Of a stretch of DNA of 54,533 nucleotides, positions 1-7,329 are shown piece by piece. Position 1 is the stretch's first letter; each line of letters opens with the position of its first letter. The DNA comes from DATAWZ01 sp036266975. Its GTDB lineage: Bacteria; Actinomycetota; Thermoleophilia; Solirubrobacterales; Solirubrobacteraceae. The notes below the pieces were generated by a model. The model made no database searches. It was not told the origin of the DNA and saw only the letters and a program-made list of their open reading frames with translations. The position numbers were made by a program, and so were the translations under genes. Where the stretch lies: positions 1-54,533 of the forward strand of contig DATAWZ010000072.1 in NCBI GenBank assembly GCA_036266975.1. The letters run 5' to 3'.

Positions 1-168
1 CGTCTCCAGCGTGCGCTCGGGCGCGCCGAGGTGCTCGCCCGCGGCGAACACGGTGACCAGCGAGGCGGGCTCGGCACCGAGCGCGGCCCGGACGCGCTGC
101 GCGGCGTCGGCGGCGGCTCTGCGGGTGTCGCGCTCGGTCGAGAGCGCACCGGCGATGCGGACCCTCAT
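1..168 (-). CDS. FIST domain protein, N-terminal fragment
   Basis: The first 56 codons of a leftward gene that runs off the window edge. Translation starts MRVRIAGALSTERDTRRAA and continues through a stretch ending VTVFAAGEH. The pattern (a G-x-S turn, an Ala-rich helix, then a hydrophobic strand of the VFA type) fits the start of a FIST_N sensory domain, a family thought to bind small ligands. The ATG at 168 faces the divergent miaA start 22 bases away. Only the N-terminus is visible, so the family call is a recognition by eye with moderate certainty. Confidence 0.5.
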   Translation of the reverse strand, partial: MRVRIAGALSTERDTRRAAADAAQRVRAALGAEPASLVTVFAAGEHLGAPERTLET

Positions 169-190
169 CGCCGATCACGATACTGCGCTC

Positions 191-1153
191 GTGTCAGATG
201 ACCGGGAACGCGGCGAGCCCGCCGACGGTCGCGCGCCGGCCGGCGGCCCCGAGGTCCTGGCCCTGTTCGGTCCCACCGGGGTGGGCAAGACCGAGCTCGC
301 GCTCGCCCTCGCTCGCCGCCTGCGCGCGCGGGACGAGCAGCCCGTCGCCGTCTCGGCCGACGCCATCCAGCTCTACCGCGGCCTTGAGATCCTCAGCGGC
401 GCGCCGGGCCCGAGCGAGCGCGCCGAGCTCGAGCACCGCCTGGTCGGGATCGCCGACGTGCACGAGCGCTTCAGCGTCGCGCGCTACGCCCGCCTGGCCC
501 ACGCCGAGATCGACGCGCTGCGCGCCGAGGGCCGCCGTCCGCTCGTGGTGGGCGGCACCGGCCTGTACCTGCGCGCCGCCCTGGCCGAGCTGACCCTGCG
601 GCCCGCGCCGCCCGTGCACGTGCGCGCGCGCTGGAACGCCGAGCTCGAGCGCGTGGGGGCGCCGGCCCTGCACGCCCGTCTGGCCGGGGTGGCCCCGGGG
701 ATCGCCGCGACGATCGCGCCCGCCGACGGGCGGCGCATCGTCCGCTCGCTGGAGCTGCACGAGCTGGGCGCGCTCGGCGAGGCCTTCCCGCAGGGCGAGA
801 GCGAGCTGTGGACCGCACGCACCCGCCATCCCACGCGCCTCCTCGGCCTGGTGATGGAGCGCGAGGCGCTCTACGCGCGCATCGAGCAGCGCGTCGCCGA
901 AATGATCGCCGCCGGCGCCGAGCGCGAGGTGCGCGCCGCCGACGCGGCCTGCGCATCGCTGACCGCCCGCCAGGCGCTCGGGTTCTCCGAGCTGCTCGCC
1001 GGCGACGTGGAGGCGATGGTGCGCGGCACCCGCCGCTACGCCAAGCGCCAGCTGACGTGGATGCGCAAGCTCGCCGGCGTCGAGGTGCTCGATCTCACCG
1101 GGCGTCGGATCGATCAGGTCGCCGGAGAGATCGTCGAGCGGCTGGCCGCGTGA
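191..1153 (+). CDS. miaA: tRNA dimethylallyltransferase MiaA
   Basis: Transfers a dimethylallyl group to N6 of A37 in tRNAs reading UNN codons. The P-loop (ALFGPTGVGKTELALALA) lies near the N-terminus, followed by the DAIQLYRGLEI segment (family: D-S-x-Q-x-Y) and the VVGGTGLYLRAAL signature; the C-terminal part has the RRYAKRQLTWMR motif that contacts tRNA. Length from the GTG at 191 is 320 residues, normal for the family. An in-frame ATG at 155 would overlap the divergent FIST gene, so the GTG was preferred. No clear Shine-Dalgarno is visible at either start. Confidence 0.93.
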   Translation: MSDDRERGEPADGRAPAGGPEVLALFGPTGVGKTELALALARRLRARDEQPVAVSADAIQLYRGLEILSGAPGPSERAELEHRLVGIADVHERFSVARYARLAHAEIDALRAEGRRPLVVGGTGLYLRAALAELTLRPAPPVHVRARWNAELERVGAPALHARLAGVAPGIAATIAPADGRRIVRSLELHELGALGEAFPQGESELWTARTRHPTRLLGLVMEREALYARIEQRVAEMIAAGAEREVRAADAACASLTARQALGFSELLAGDVEAMVRGTRRYAKRQLTWMRKLAGVEVLDLTGRRIDQVAGEIVERLAA

Positions 1154-1162
1154 GCGGAGCCC

Positions 1163-1621
1163 TTACCGCTCGCGCTCGTAGAGGTACATCACCGGCCCGC
1201 CCGGTCGCTCGAGGTTGGTGAACCCGAAGGACTCGTTGCGCCGGCGCGCCACGCGGTCGTCCGCGCTGGTGCCGAGGTCCATGAAGTCCGCGCCGCGAGC
1301 CCGCGCGTGGTCGATGGCGGCCTGCAGCAGCGCCCGCCCGAGGCCCTGCCCGGGCCGCTCGGGCGTGACGTACAGCTCAGCCAGGTGACACTCGAGGTGC
1401 TCGGTCCACAGCGAAGGGCGAAAGCGAAGCACCGACACCGCGCAGGGCGGCTCGCCGGCGAGCAGGACGGTCACCTCGCCACTCCAGAGCAGCACGGCGA
1501 TGCGCTCGGCCAGCGCGTCCGGACCGGGAGTGAAATCGTCGTACTCGCGGGTGAAGGCGTCGAGCAGCCGCCCGATCGCCGCCGCGTCACTGACCTGTGC
1601 CTCGCGGACCCGCTCGGCCAC
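1163..1621 (-). CDS. GNAT family N-acetyltransferase
   Basis: A 152-residue Gcn5-related acetyltransferase. The acetyl-CoA binding loop is seen as RPGQGLGRALLQAAIDHAR (Q/R-x-x-G-x-G/A motif), preceded by the beta-strand HLAELYVTPE and followed by a C-terminal strand with RRNESFGF. It ends 9 bases from the miaA stop, convergently. The frame stays open to 1696, but that would overlap dapF; the GTG at 1621 leaves 43 bases to the divergent dapF start and begins just before the first conserved strand. Substrate cannot be told from sequence. Confidence 0.8.
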   Translation of the reverse strand: MAERVREAQVSDAAAIGRLLDAFTREYDDFTPGPDALAERIAVLLWSGEVTVLLAGEPPCAVSVLRFRPSLWTEHLECHLAELYVTPERPGQGLGRALLQAAIDHARARGADFMDLGTSADDRVARRRNESFGFTNLERPGGPVMYLYERER

Positions 1622-1664
1622 CGTCCGGGGTCGAGCACGCCATGCGCAATAACATCGCGCGCCG

Positions 1665-2513
1665 ATGCGGATCGAGAAGTGGCAGGCGCTGGGCAACGAC
1701 TACCTGATCCTCGAGGCGGCCGAGCTGCCGTGCGCGCTGACCGCCGGCCGCGTGCGGCGGCTGTGTGACCCGCACTTCGGCGTCGGTGCCGACGGTGTGC
1801 TGCTGCTCCACCGCAGCGAGGACCCCGCGCACGTGGCCTCGCTGCGGATCTTCAACCCGGACGGCTCGGAGGCCGAGCTGTCGGGCAACGGCGCGCGCGA
1901 GGCGATCATGTACGTGCGCCGGCACGGGTGGACCGACCAGGACGAGTTCTCGCTGCTCACCGCGGCCGGGCCGGTCCGCCCGACGATCACGGGCCCGAGC
2001 ACCTGCCGGGTGGACATGGGCGCGGCGAGCACGACCTCACCCGCGTATCCGAGCGGCGCGGCCGACGGCCACGGGACGCTGCTCAGCGACGGGACGACGT
2101 ACGCCTTTCAGCACGTGAGCATCGGCAACCCGCAGTGCGCGATCGCCGTGGAGGATCCCGAGGCGCTGGATCTGCCCCGCATCGGCCCCGGGATCGAGCG
2201 CCACGAGCTCTTCCCCCAGCGCACCAACGTCTCCTTCTGGAAGGCGATCGACGCGCACACGATCCGCGCGCGGATCTTCGAGCGTGGGGTGGGGGAAACG
2301 CTGTCTTCCGGAACCGGGGCCGGCGGCGCCGCCGTCGCCCACGTCCTCGCCGGCGGCGCCTCGCCGGTGACCGTCCGCCTCGACGGCGGCGAGCTGCTCG
2401 TCGACGTCGACGCGAGCCTGAACGTCACCCTGACCGGTTGGGCGGTGCCCGTGTTCGCGGGCACCCTCAGCCCCGAGCTGATCGAGGAGCTGCATGCCAC
2501 CGACGCCGAGTGA
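1665..2513 (+). CDS. dapF: Diaminopimelate epimerase, Ser/Ser variant
   Basis: Interconverts LL- and meso-diaminopimelate, the last step before meso-DAP enters peptidoglycan or lysine. The 282-residue protein has the DapF layout: GNDYLILE near the N-terminus, FNPDGSEAELSGNGAR around residues 63-78, GNPQCAI at 154-160, and ERGVGETLSSGTGAG at 206-220. Both catalytic cysteines of the family (C73 and C217 in H. influenzae) are serines here: S73 in LSGNG and S215 in SSGTG. The rest of both loops is intact, so this is probably a natural variant and not decay. It overlaps the next gene, dapL, by 20 bases, implying co-translation in one pathway. Confidence 0.88.
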   Translation: MRIEKWQALGNDYLILEAAELPCALTAGRVRRLCDPHFGVGADGVLLLHRSEDPAHVASLRIFNPDGSEAELSGNGAREAIMYVRRHGWTDQDEFSLLTAAGPVRPTITGPSTCRVDMGAASTTSPAYPSGAADGHGTLLSDGTTYAFQHVSIGNPQCAIAVEDPEALDLPRIGPGIERHELFPQRTNVSFWKAIDAHTIRARIFERGVGETLSSGTGAGGAAVAHVLAGGASPVTVRLDGGELLVDVDASLNVTLTGWAVPVFAGTLSPELIEELHATDAE

Positions 2514-3666
2514 GCGCCTCGCGCGCATCCCGCCGTACCTGTTCGCCGAGCTCGAGAAGAAGATCGCCGCCAAGAAGGCGGCCGGCATCGACGTGATCGG
2601 CCTGGGGATCGGCGACCCCGACCTGCCGACGTATCCGCCGATCGTCAAGGCCGCCCAGGCCGCGGTCGCCGACCCCGGCACCCACCAGTACCCCTCCAAC
2701 CGCGGGCGGGCCGAGTTCCGCGAGGCGATGTGCGCGTTCTACGACCGCCGCTTCGGCGTGACCCTCGACCCCGACACCCAGGTCATCCCGGCGATCGGCG
2801 CCAAGGAGTGCATCTTCAACCTGAACCTCGCCTTCCTTGACCCGGGCACGGTGGCGCTGGCCAGCGACCCCGGCTACCCGGTCTACACCGGCGGCCCGCT
2901 GCTCGCCGGCGCGGAGGCGGTGCTGATGCCGCTCGTGCCCGAGCTGGGCTTCGCCCCCGACCTGGACGCGATCTCCGCGCGGGACCGCGCCCGCGCCCGG
3001 CTGCTGTACGTCAACTACCCGAACAACCCGTGCGGCGCGGTCGTCCCGGAGGGGCTGTTCGAGCGCCTGGTCGACTTCGGCCGTGAGCACGACGTGCTGA
3101 TCGTGCACGACGCCGCCTACACCGAGACCACCTACGACGGCTACGTCGCGCCCTCGTTCCTGGCCACGCCCGGCGCCCTCGAGGTCGGCGTCGAGGTCTT
3201 CTCGCTCTCGAAGGGCTTCAACATGACCGGCTGGCGCTGCGCGGCGATTCTCGGCAACGCGGAGGCGATCTCGCTCTACTGGCGGCTGAAGACGAACATC
3301 GACTCGGGCAACTTCGAGGCGGTCCAGCTCGCCGGCGTCGCCGCCCTCGCGCCCGAGACCACCGCGTACGTGCAGGAGCAGAACGCGATCTACCGGCGCC
3401 GCCGCGACCTGGTCTGCCAGGCGCTCGCGTCGATCGGCGTGGACGTCACCCCGCCGAAGGGCTCCATCTACGTGTGGGCGCCGATTCCGGCCGGCTTTGC
3501 GAGCTCCGCCGCCTACTGCGAGTACGTGCTCGAGCGGGCCGCGGTGGTGATCTCGCCCGGCGGTGCCTACGGCACAAGCGGCGAGGGCTGGTTTCGCATC
3601 TCGCTCACCACGCCCGACGAGCGGTTGCAGGAGGCCGTCGAGCGGCTGGGAGCGCTGAGAAGCTAG
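2494..3666 (+). CDS. dapL: LL-diaminopimelate aminotransferase (class I PLP)
   Basis: A 390-residue fold-type I PLP aminotransferase. Visible features: GLGIGDPDLPTYPP, the substrate-side SDPGYPVYTGG, VNYPNNPCGA, and the PLP lysine in SLSKGFNMTGWR with the NIDSGNF segment that is typical of DapL. DapL turns tetrahydrodipicolinate directly into LL-DAP with glutamate as amino donor, bypassing the acylated succinylase route. The ATG at 2494 lies inside dapF, and the epimerase is exactly the next enzyme, which supports the call. Bacterial relatives include alanine/aspartate aminotransferases of similar sequence, so substrate is likely but not certain. The TAG stop is shared with the left TA of the adjacent MITE-like element. 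Confidence 0.82.
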   Translation: MPPTPSERLARIPPYLFAELEKKIAAKKAAGIDVIGLGIGDPDLPTYPPIVKAAQAAVADPGTHQYPSNRGRAEFREAMCAFYDRRFGVTLDPDTQVIPAIGAKECIFNLNLAFLDPGTVALASDPGYPVYTGGPLLAGAEAVLMPLVPELGFAPDLDAISARDRARARLLYVNYPNNPCGAVVPEGLFERLVDFGREHDVLIVHDAAYTETTYDGYVAPSFLATPGALEVGVEVFSLSKGFNMTGWRCAAILGNAEAISLYWRLKTNIDSGNFEAVQLAGVAALAPETTAYVQEQNAIYRRRRDLVCQALASIGVDVTPPKGSIYVWAPIPAGFASSAAYCEYVLERAAVVISPGGAYGTSGEGWFRISLTTPDERLQEAVERLGALRS

Positions 3667-3826
3667 TGGCACCTCCTGCAAATCCGCTCCCGCTTCGCGG
3701 CTGCAAATCTTCGCCTGGCGGCGTCCTCGGGAGCCGAAATAGCGCTGCTATTCCGGCTCCCTGCGTCCTGGCCATGCTCGATTTTCGCTCACGAATCGAC
3801 GCCCGGATTTACCGGAGGCACCACTA
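3664..3826. mobile_element. MITE-like element, copy 1, TA-flanked
   Basis: A 159-base unit (3666-3824) bounded on both sides by TA. Its ends are imperfect terminal inverted repeats: the left AGTGGCACCTCCTGCAAATC and the reverse complement of the right end agree at 18 of 22 positions including the boundary A. The centre (3729-3761) is a hairpin with 15-base arms (GGGAGCCGAAATAGC, one mismatch) and a 3-base loop. No transposase is encoded. A second copy in inverted orientation ends the window and differs at 5 of 161 positions by my reading. The TA flanks suggest a non-autonomous relative of IS630/Tc1-mariner elements. It begins in the dapL stop codon and could also act as a terminator hairpin. 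Confidence 0.75.
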
Positions 3827-3909
3827 GTCGCACCGGTCGCACCGCGACGTGCCCACGAGTCTGGACGCGTGGACCGAGAGCAGCGCCGGCGGGCGGGTAT
3901 GGTCGCCCC

Positions 3910-4839
3910 GTGCCGCACACGCGGGCGCCGGACCGACGCGCCGAGCCGTTCAGCGACAATGCGGCTCCTGCGTGCGCGCGTTGGGCGCCGACCGGGATCT
4001 CGTCCGCGATCCTCTCTCGCGCCGCCACGGCTCCGGCGCCGAGCCGGCCGGCTGAGGTTCAGCGGGCCACGTGCCACGATGCCCTCGGCGAGGCGCTCGC
4101 CCACCGGCCACCCCGCCGCTCAGCCGTGTACGGGCAGCAGGTGCTCGTACACGACCTGGCGGATGCGATCCAGCCGCGTGCGGGCCCGGGCGCCGGCGGA
4201 GGAGCGAACGGCGGCCCGGTCGTCGTCCAGCGCGCGCCGCCCGCACGCGACACCGGGACGACCTGTGACGATGTGGCGGGGGAGATCTTTGCGCCTGCCC
4301 TGACCGCTGAGGACGAGTTCGTGGGCGCGTTCCGGGCGCGGGAGGCTTGGACGCTCAACCTGCTCAGGAAAACGGGCACGCCGCAGGCATCGGAGGCGGA
4401 CGCGCGGGCGGATATGCTCGAGCCGCGCATCGTGGTGGCTGAGCGCAATCGCGCGCGGGGAGGCGGTCGGCCGGACCGCGCGGGGCGTGTTTGTCGGGCC
4501 GGGTGGTACTTCAAGTTCAAGCGCGCGCCAGAGCCATGTACGGAGGAGGAGTTCAACCGGATCGTGGCGCGTCTGAGGAAGATCAGCAGCGATCACCCGA
4601 AGATGGCCATCGCTCCCGGCACAATCGTCTGGCGGCGCAAGCACCGTAAGGGCCACAAGGGCTCTCAGATGGCAAATACCGCGTCGGTCGTGTACGACGG
4701 CGAGCTGGTCACCCTGATCCACAAGGCGGCGGTGAACGCCGACCTCGACGGCTATCCAAAGCGTGGTCAGCGGCAGGAGGAATGGAACGCCTTCCAGAGG
4801 CATGAGCCTCGAGCTCGCTCTCCACGATCGACGGCGTGA
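3910..4839 (+). pseudogene. Nitrilase-like protein, N-terminal part (frameshifted)
   Basis: A 309-codon frame from a GTG. The first ~100 residues are low-complexity and contain two VQRA motifs (EVQRATCHDA, VVVQRAPPA), a style seen in N-termini of contractile-injection or polymorphic effector proteins. From about residue 200 it resembles the first half of a carbon-nitrogen hydrolase: IAPGTIVW where the nitrilase strand-Glu motif normally sits (no Glu visible), then NTASVVYDGELVTLIHK with K272 in the position of the catalytic lysine. The frame ends abruptly in RARSPRSTA, and the expected cysteine half is in another frame immediately downstream (4836-5192). Either a decayed gene or a sequencing frameshift; function is tentative. 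Confidence 0.5.
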
Positions 4840-5192
4840 GATTCGTGCTGGAGATCTGCGGCGACCAAGCTGCCGGGCGCGCGAGGATCGAGCACGAGAA
4901 ATCCGACCCCCGGGCCGGCGGGGCGAAAGCTGACCTCGCTCTCCTGCGCTCCCACGGCGCGGGCAGCCCGATGGTGAGCAACGCCATGGTCAAGTCGGGA
5001 GGGATTGCGCTGCACGCGGATTCGACGCCGAAGGACGCACGGACGAGCGCCCACGGCACCTCGGCGGCCTACACGCTCCAGCCGGACGTGCTCGCCAAGC
5101 CGCGTGTGCAGCATTTCCAGTCCGCGGGCCACCAGCATCTGGGCAATTCCGCGGACCCCGAAAGACTGCACAGCGCTGTGCTCGCGCAGTAG
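4836..5192 (+). pseudogene. Nitrilase-like protein, C-terminal part
   Basis: A 118-codon frame whose GTG overlaps the TGA of the preceding frame by 3 bases. It opens with VRFVLEICGDQAAGR, matching the nitrilase nucleophile region (ICyD type; C8 here), followed by ADLALLRSHGAG, where superfamily members have a D-L-x-L/I strand and turn, and a C-terminal GGIALHADS. Reading the other frame just upstream gives SSSLSTIDGV, a natural lead-in, but a TGA at 4803-4805 closes that frame, so the break lies between about 4803 and 4838. Together the two parts make one nitrilase-like domain. Independent expression through the GTGA overlap cannot be excluded. Confidence 0.5.
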
Positions 5193-5209
5193 GCGGGGCG
5201 GGACTTCCC

Positions 5210-5613
5210 TCAGCGGACGGTCAGCGAGCGCGTGGCGAGTGGGCGCCCGGCCTGCATGACCGTGAGCGTGCAGCGCCCCGCGCCGGGGGCGCGATGGATG
5301 ACCCGCAGCACGATCGCGACGCTCGCACCGCCGACCCGCGCGACGCGTACCGCGTCGACGACCCGGCCGCCTCTGGTGAGTCGGACCACCGGGGCGCGAA
5401 GCGCGCCGCCGTGTGCGTAGAGCATCTGCGTGGCCGAGAACGCCGGGAACGAGATCTGTCGCGCGCGCAGGATCGACCCGGGCGCCACACGGCACAGCGC
5501 CCCGTCCAGGTGGGGAAGGGGTCGGCCGAGGGCGCGTTCGGGGCGCCCCTCGCCGTGGCCGCGGCTCCCACGGCGACGAGCGGCGCCAGCGGGATCGCCG
5601 CCAGGCGCCTCAT
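5210..5613 (-). pseudogene. Small secreted protein, frameshifted
   Basis: The ATG at 5613 overlaps the stop of the upstream glycoside hydrolase (ATGA), giving a signal peptide (MRRLAAIPLAPLVAVGAA) and a mature start ending TWTGRCAV. That frame then turns to Arg-rich nonsense near 5485, while a frame offset by one base, open from 5488 to 5210, continues with ordinary protein sequence (MLYAHGGALRAPVV ... CTLTVMQAGRPLATRSLTVR). Joined, the product would be about 133 residues with a beta-rich mature part. The break near 5485-5495 is either real decay or a sequencing error. No family recognised. Confidence 0.45.
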
Positions 5614-7274
5614 CGCGGCGCGACTACCGCGCTCTCGGCCACCCCGGGCTGCCACCCGCTGCGCCCTCCCACGTGCACGAGCAGACGGTAGCGGGCGCCA
5701 GAGCCCAGGGATTTCGCGTCGCGCACGAAGCTGTCCTGGCAGCCGATCAGCAGCGAGGGCGCGGGCGCTGAGGACGACGAGGAGGTGCTCAGCCAGAGCC
5801 CGCGCGCCGCGCCCTTGGCCGGGGTGCCCTGCACCTGCACGCGGCAGCTGCCGGCGCCCAGCCGCAGCCTTCCGAAGAGCAGCACCCGGCCATGGGGGGC
5901 GACCTGGGCGTACAGCCCCTCGCGGAAGGTGCGCGCCGAGAGCTTGGGCTGGCCGTCGGCGAACTGCAGGCCGCTGTAGAACTGGCCGAAGCCGCGCAGC
6001 GGGCTGTCGCTGACGCGGCTGCTGCCGGGCGGGACGTCGCGCAGCAGGAACTGGGCGAACATGCGCACGGTGGGGACCTGCTGGGCGACGAACTCCGCCC
6101 AGGTCAGCACCTGGGACTGCTGCTGCTCGGCCTGGGCCCGCGTGAGCTTCCAGTGTCCGGAGGGCGGCTGGGTCTCGAAGCCGTACTCGGTGATGTAGAT
6201 GTTGCGCACCCGGGGGGCGAGCCGGTGGCGGGCGACCAGCCCGTTCAACAGCGAGGCCAGGTGCGGCAGGTCGCCGATGCGGGCGTTATCGCGCTCGGCG
6301 CCGGTGCTCACCTCGCTCGGGTACTGGTTGGAGTAGGGGTGGTCGGCGAAGCCGTCGCCGGGCACGGCGGTGAAGTGCGCGCACGCTCCGGTGCGGATCG
6401 GGGCAAGGCGCGCGTTCACGCACGCGAGCTCGCGGATGAACGCCAGAGGGCGCGAGCCGAGCGGGTTCGCGGTGCCTCCGGACCCGGCGGTATTGCCGAT
6501 CAGCACCGGCAGGTCGGGGCTGACCGCCTTGATCGCCGGATAGGCGGCCTGCACCATCGCGCGGTACTCGTCGGCCGCGACCGGCGTGTGGCCCTGCCAC
6601 TGGGGCATCAGGAACGCGGGGAAGTTGGGCTCGTTCCAGAGCACGAGCGTGTCGACCGCGGGCAGCGGGCTCGCGTCGTCGGGGGCACTGGGATCGGAGG
6701 CGAACGAGCCGAGCGGCAGCACGCCGAGCAGCTGCTGCAGCGCGTTCTCGTCGGGGGGCGGGGCAGGGGTTCCGGCCGGCGGGGGAGTGGGGGAGGGCGG
6801 GGTGTAGCTGCCGCTGTAGCGCCGGGCGAGCGCGACCGCGAAGTCCGCGAAGTCGGTCGCGTTGACGTCGAGCCGCGCTCGCGGGCCAGGCGCTGAGCGG
6901 GTTGCCCACAGCGGCGCCCAGTAGGCCGCGTCGATCATCACGTGCAGGCCGTCCGCGTGGGCGTCGCGCACGGCGGTGTCGAGCGCAGCCCAGGCGCTCT
7001 GCGGATAGGCCGAGGGGTCGGTGGCGTCGAAGGCGGGCGGCGTGGCCGAGGCGGGGTCGGGGGCGAGCACCGACCAGTTGGCGCTCAGGCGCACCCAGGT
7101 CGCTCCCTCGGCGGCGATCTGGCGCATCGCGGTGGCCACCGCGGCCGACGGCTGGTCGAGCAGCGACGCGTCGTCCTGAATGACCGTGGGCAGCCCCGGT
7201 TGCGCGGCCGCGCGGCCCGGCAGCAGGGCCAGCAGCATCAGCACGGTTACGCACAGGGCCCGGGCACGCGCCAT
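5610..7274 (-). CDS. Secreted glycoside hydrolase-like TIM-barrel protein
   Basis: A 554-residue exported protein with signal peptide MARARALCVTVLMLLALLPG ending RAAA. The fold looks like a clan GH-A (beta/alpha)8 barrel, families 5/39-like: LVLWNEPNFP places the acid/base at E215, and YITEYGFE places the nucleophile at E363. A Pro-rich insert (residues ~159-175) interrupts the barrel. About 150 residues after the second Glu form a beta-type C-terminal region with cysteines (GSCRVQ, IGCQDSF), perhaps an accessory domain. The frame stays open upstream, but the ATG at 7274 directly precedes the signal peptide. Translationally coupled to the small secreted gene downstream. Substrate unknown. Confidence 0.75.
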   Translation of the reverse strand: MARARALCVTVLMLLALLPGRAAAQPGLPTVIQDDASLLDQPSAAVATAMRQIAAEGATWVRLSANWSVLAPDPASATPPAFDATDPSAYPQSAWAALDTAVRDAHADGLHVMIDAAYWAPLWATRSAPGPRARLDVNATDFADFAVALARRYSGSYTPPSPTPPPAGTPAPPPDENALQQLLGVLPLGSFASDPSAPDDASPLPAVDTLVLWNEPNFPAFLMPQWQGHTPVAADEYRAMVQAAYPAIKAVSPDLPVLIGNTAGSGGTANPLGSRPLAFIRELACVNARLAPIRTGACAHFTAVPGDGFADHPYSNQYPSEVSTGAERDNARIGDLPHLASLLNGLVARHRLAPRVRNIYITEYGFETQPPSGHWKLTRAQAEQQQSQVLTWAEFVAQQVPTVRMFAQFLLRDVPPGSSRVSDSPLRGFGQFYSGLQFADGQPKLSARTFREGLYAQVAPHGRVLLFGRLRLGAGSCRVQVQGTPAKGAARGLWLSTSSSSSAPAPSLLIGCQDSFVRDAKSLGSGARYRLLVHVGGRSGWQPGVAESAVVAPR

Positions 7275-7329
7275 CTCGAAGAGTGTGAAGGGGCGAACGC
7301 GCGTCCGGCGCCGGTCTATCCTGGGTGCA

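Noticed and set aside
11..190. Longer MiaA from position 11
   Set aside because: The first 60 residues would be antisense to the FIST gene and are not part of the MiaA family.
4120..4803. A 227-residue minus-strand frame with fairly protein-like composition
   Set aside because: It is antisense to the nitrilase-like frame, whose plus-strand motifs (PGTIVW, VVYDGELVTLIHK) are recognisable; the antisense product matches nothing.
4836..4839. Programmed frameshift in the nitrilase-like gene
   Set aside because: No slippery heptamer or clear pseudoknot is evident, and a TGA blocks the downstream frame just upstream; decay or sequencing error is simpler.
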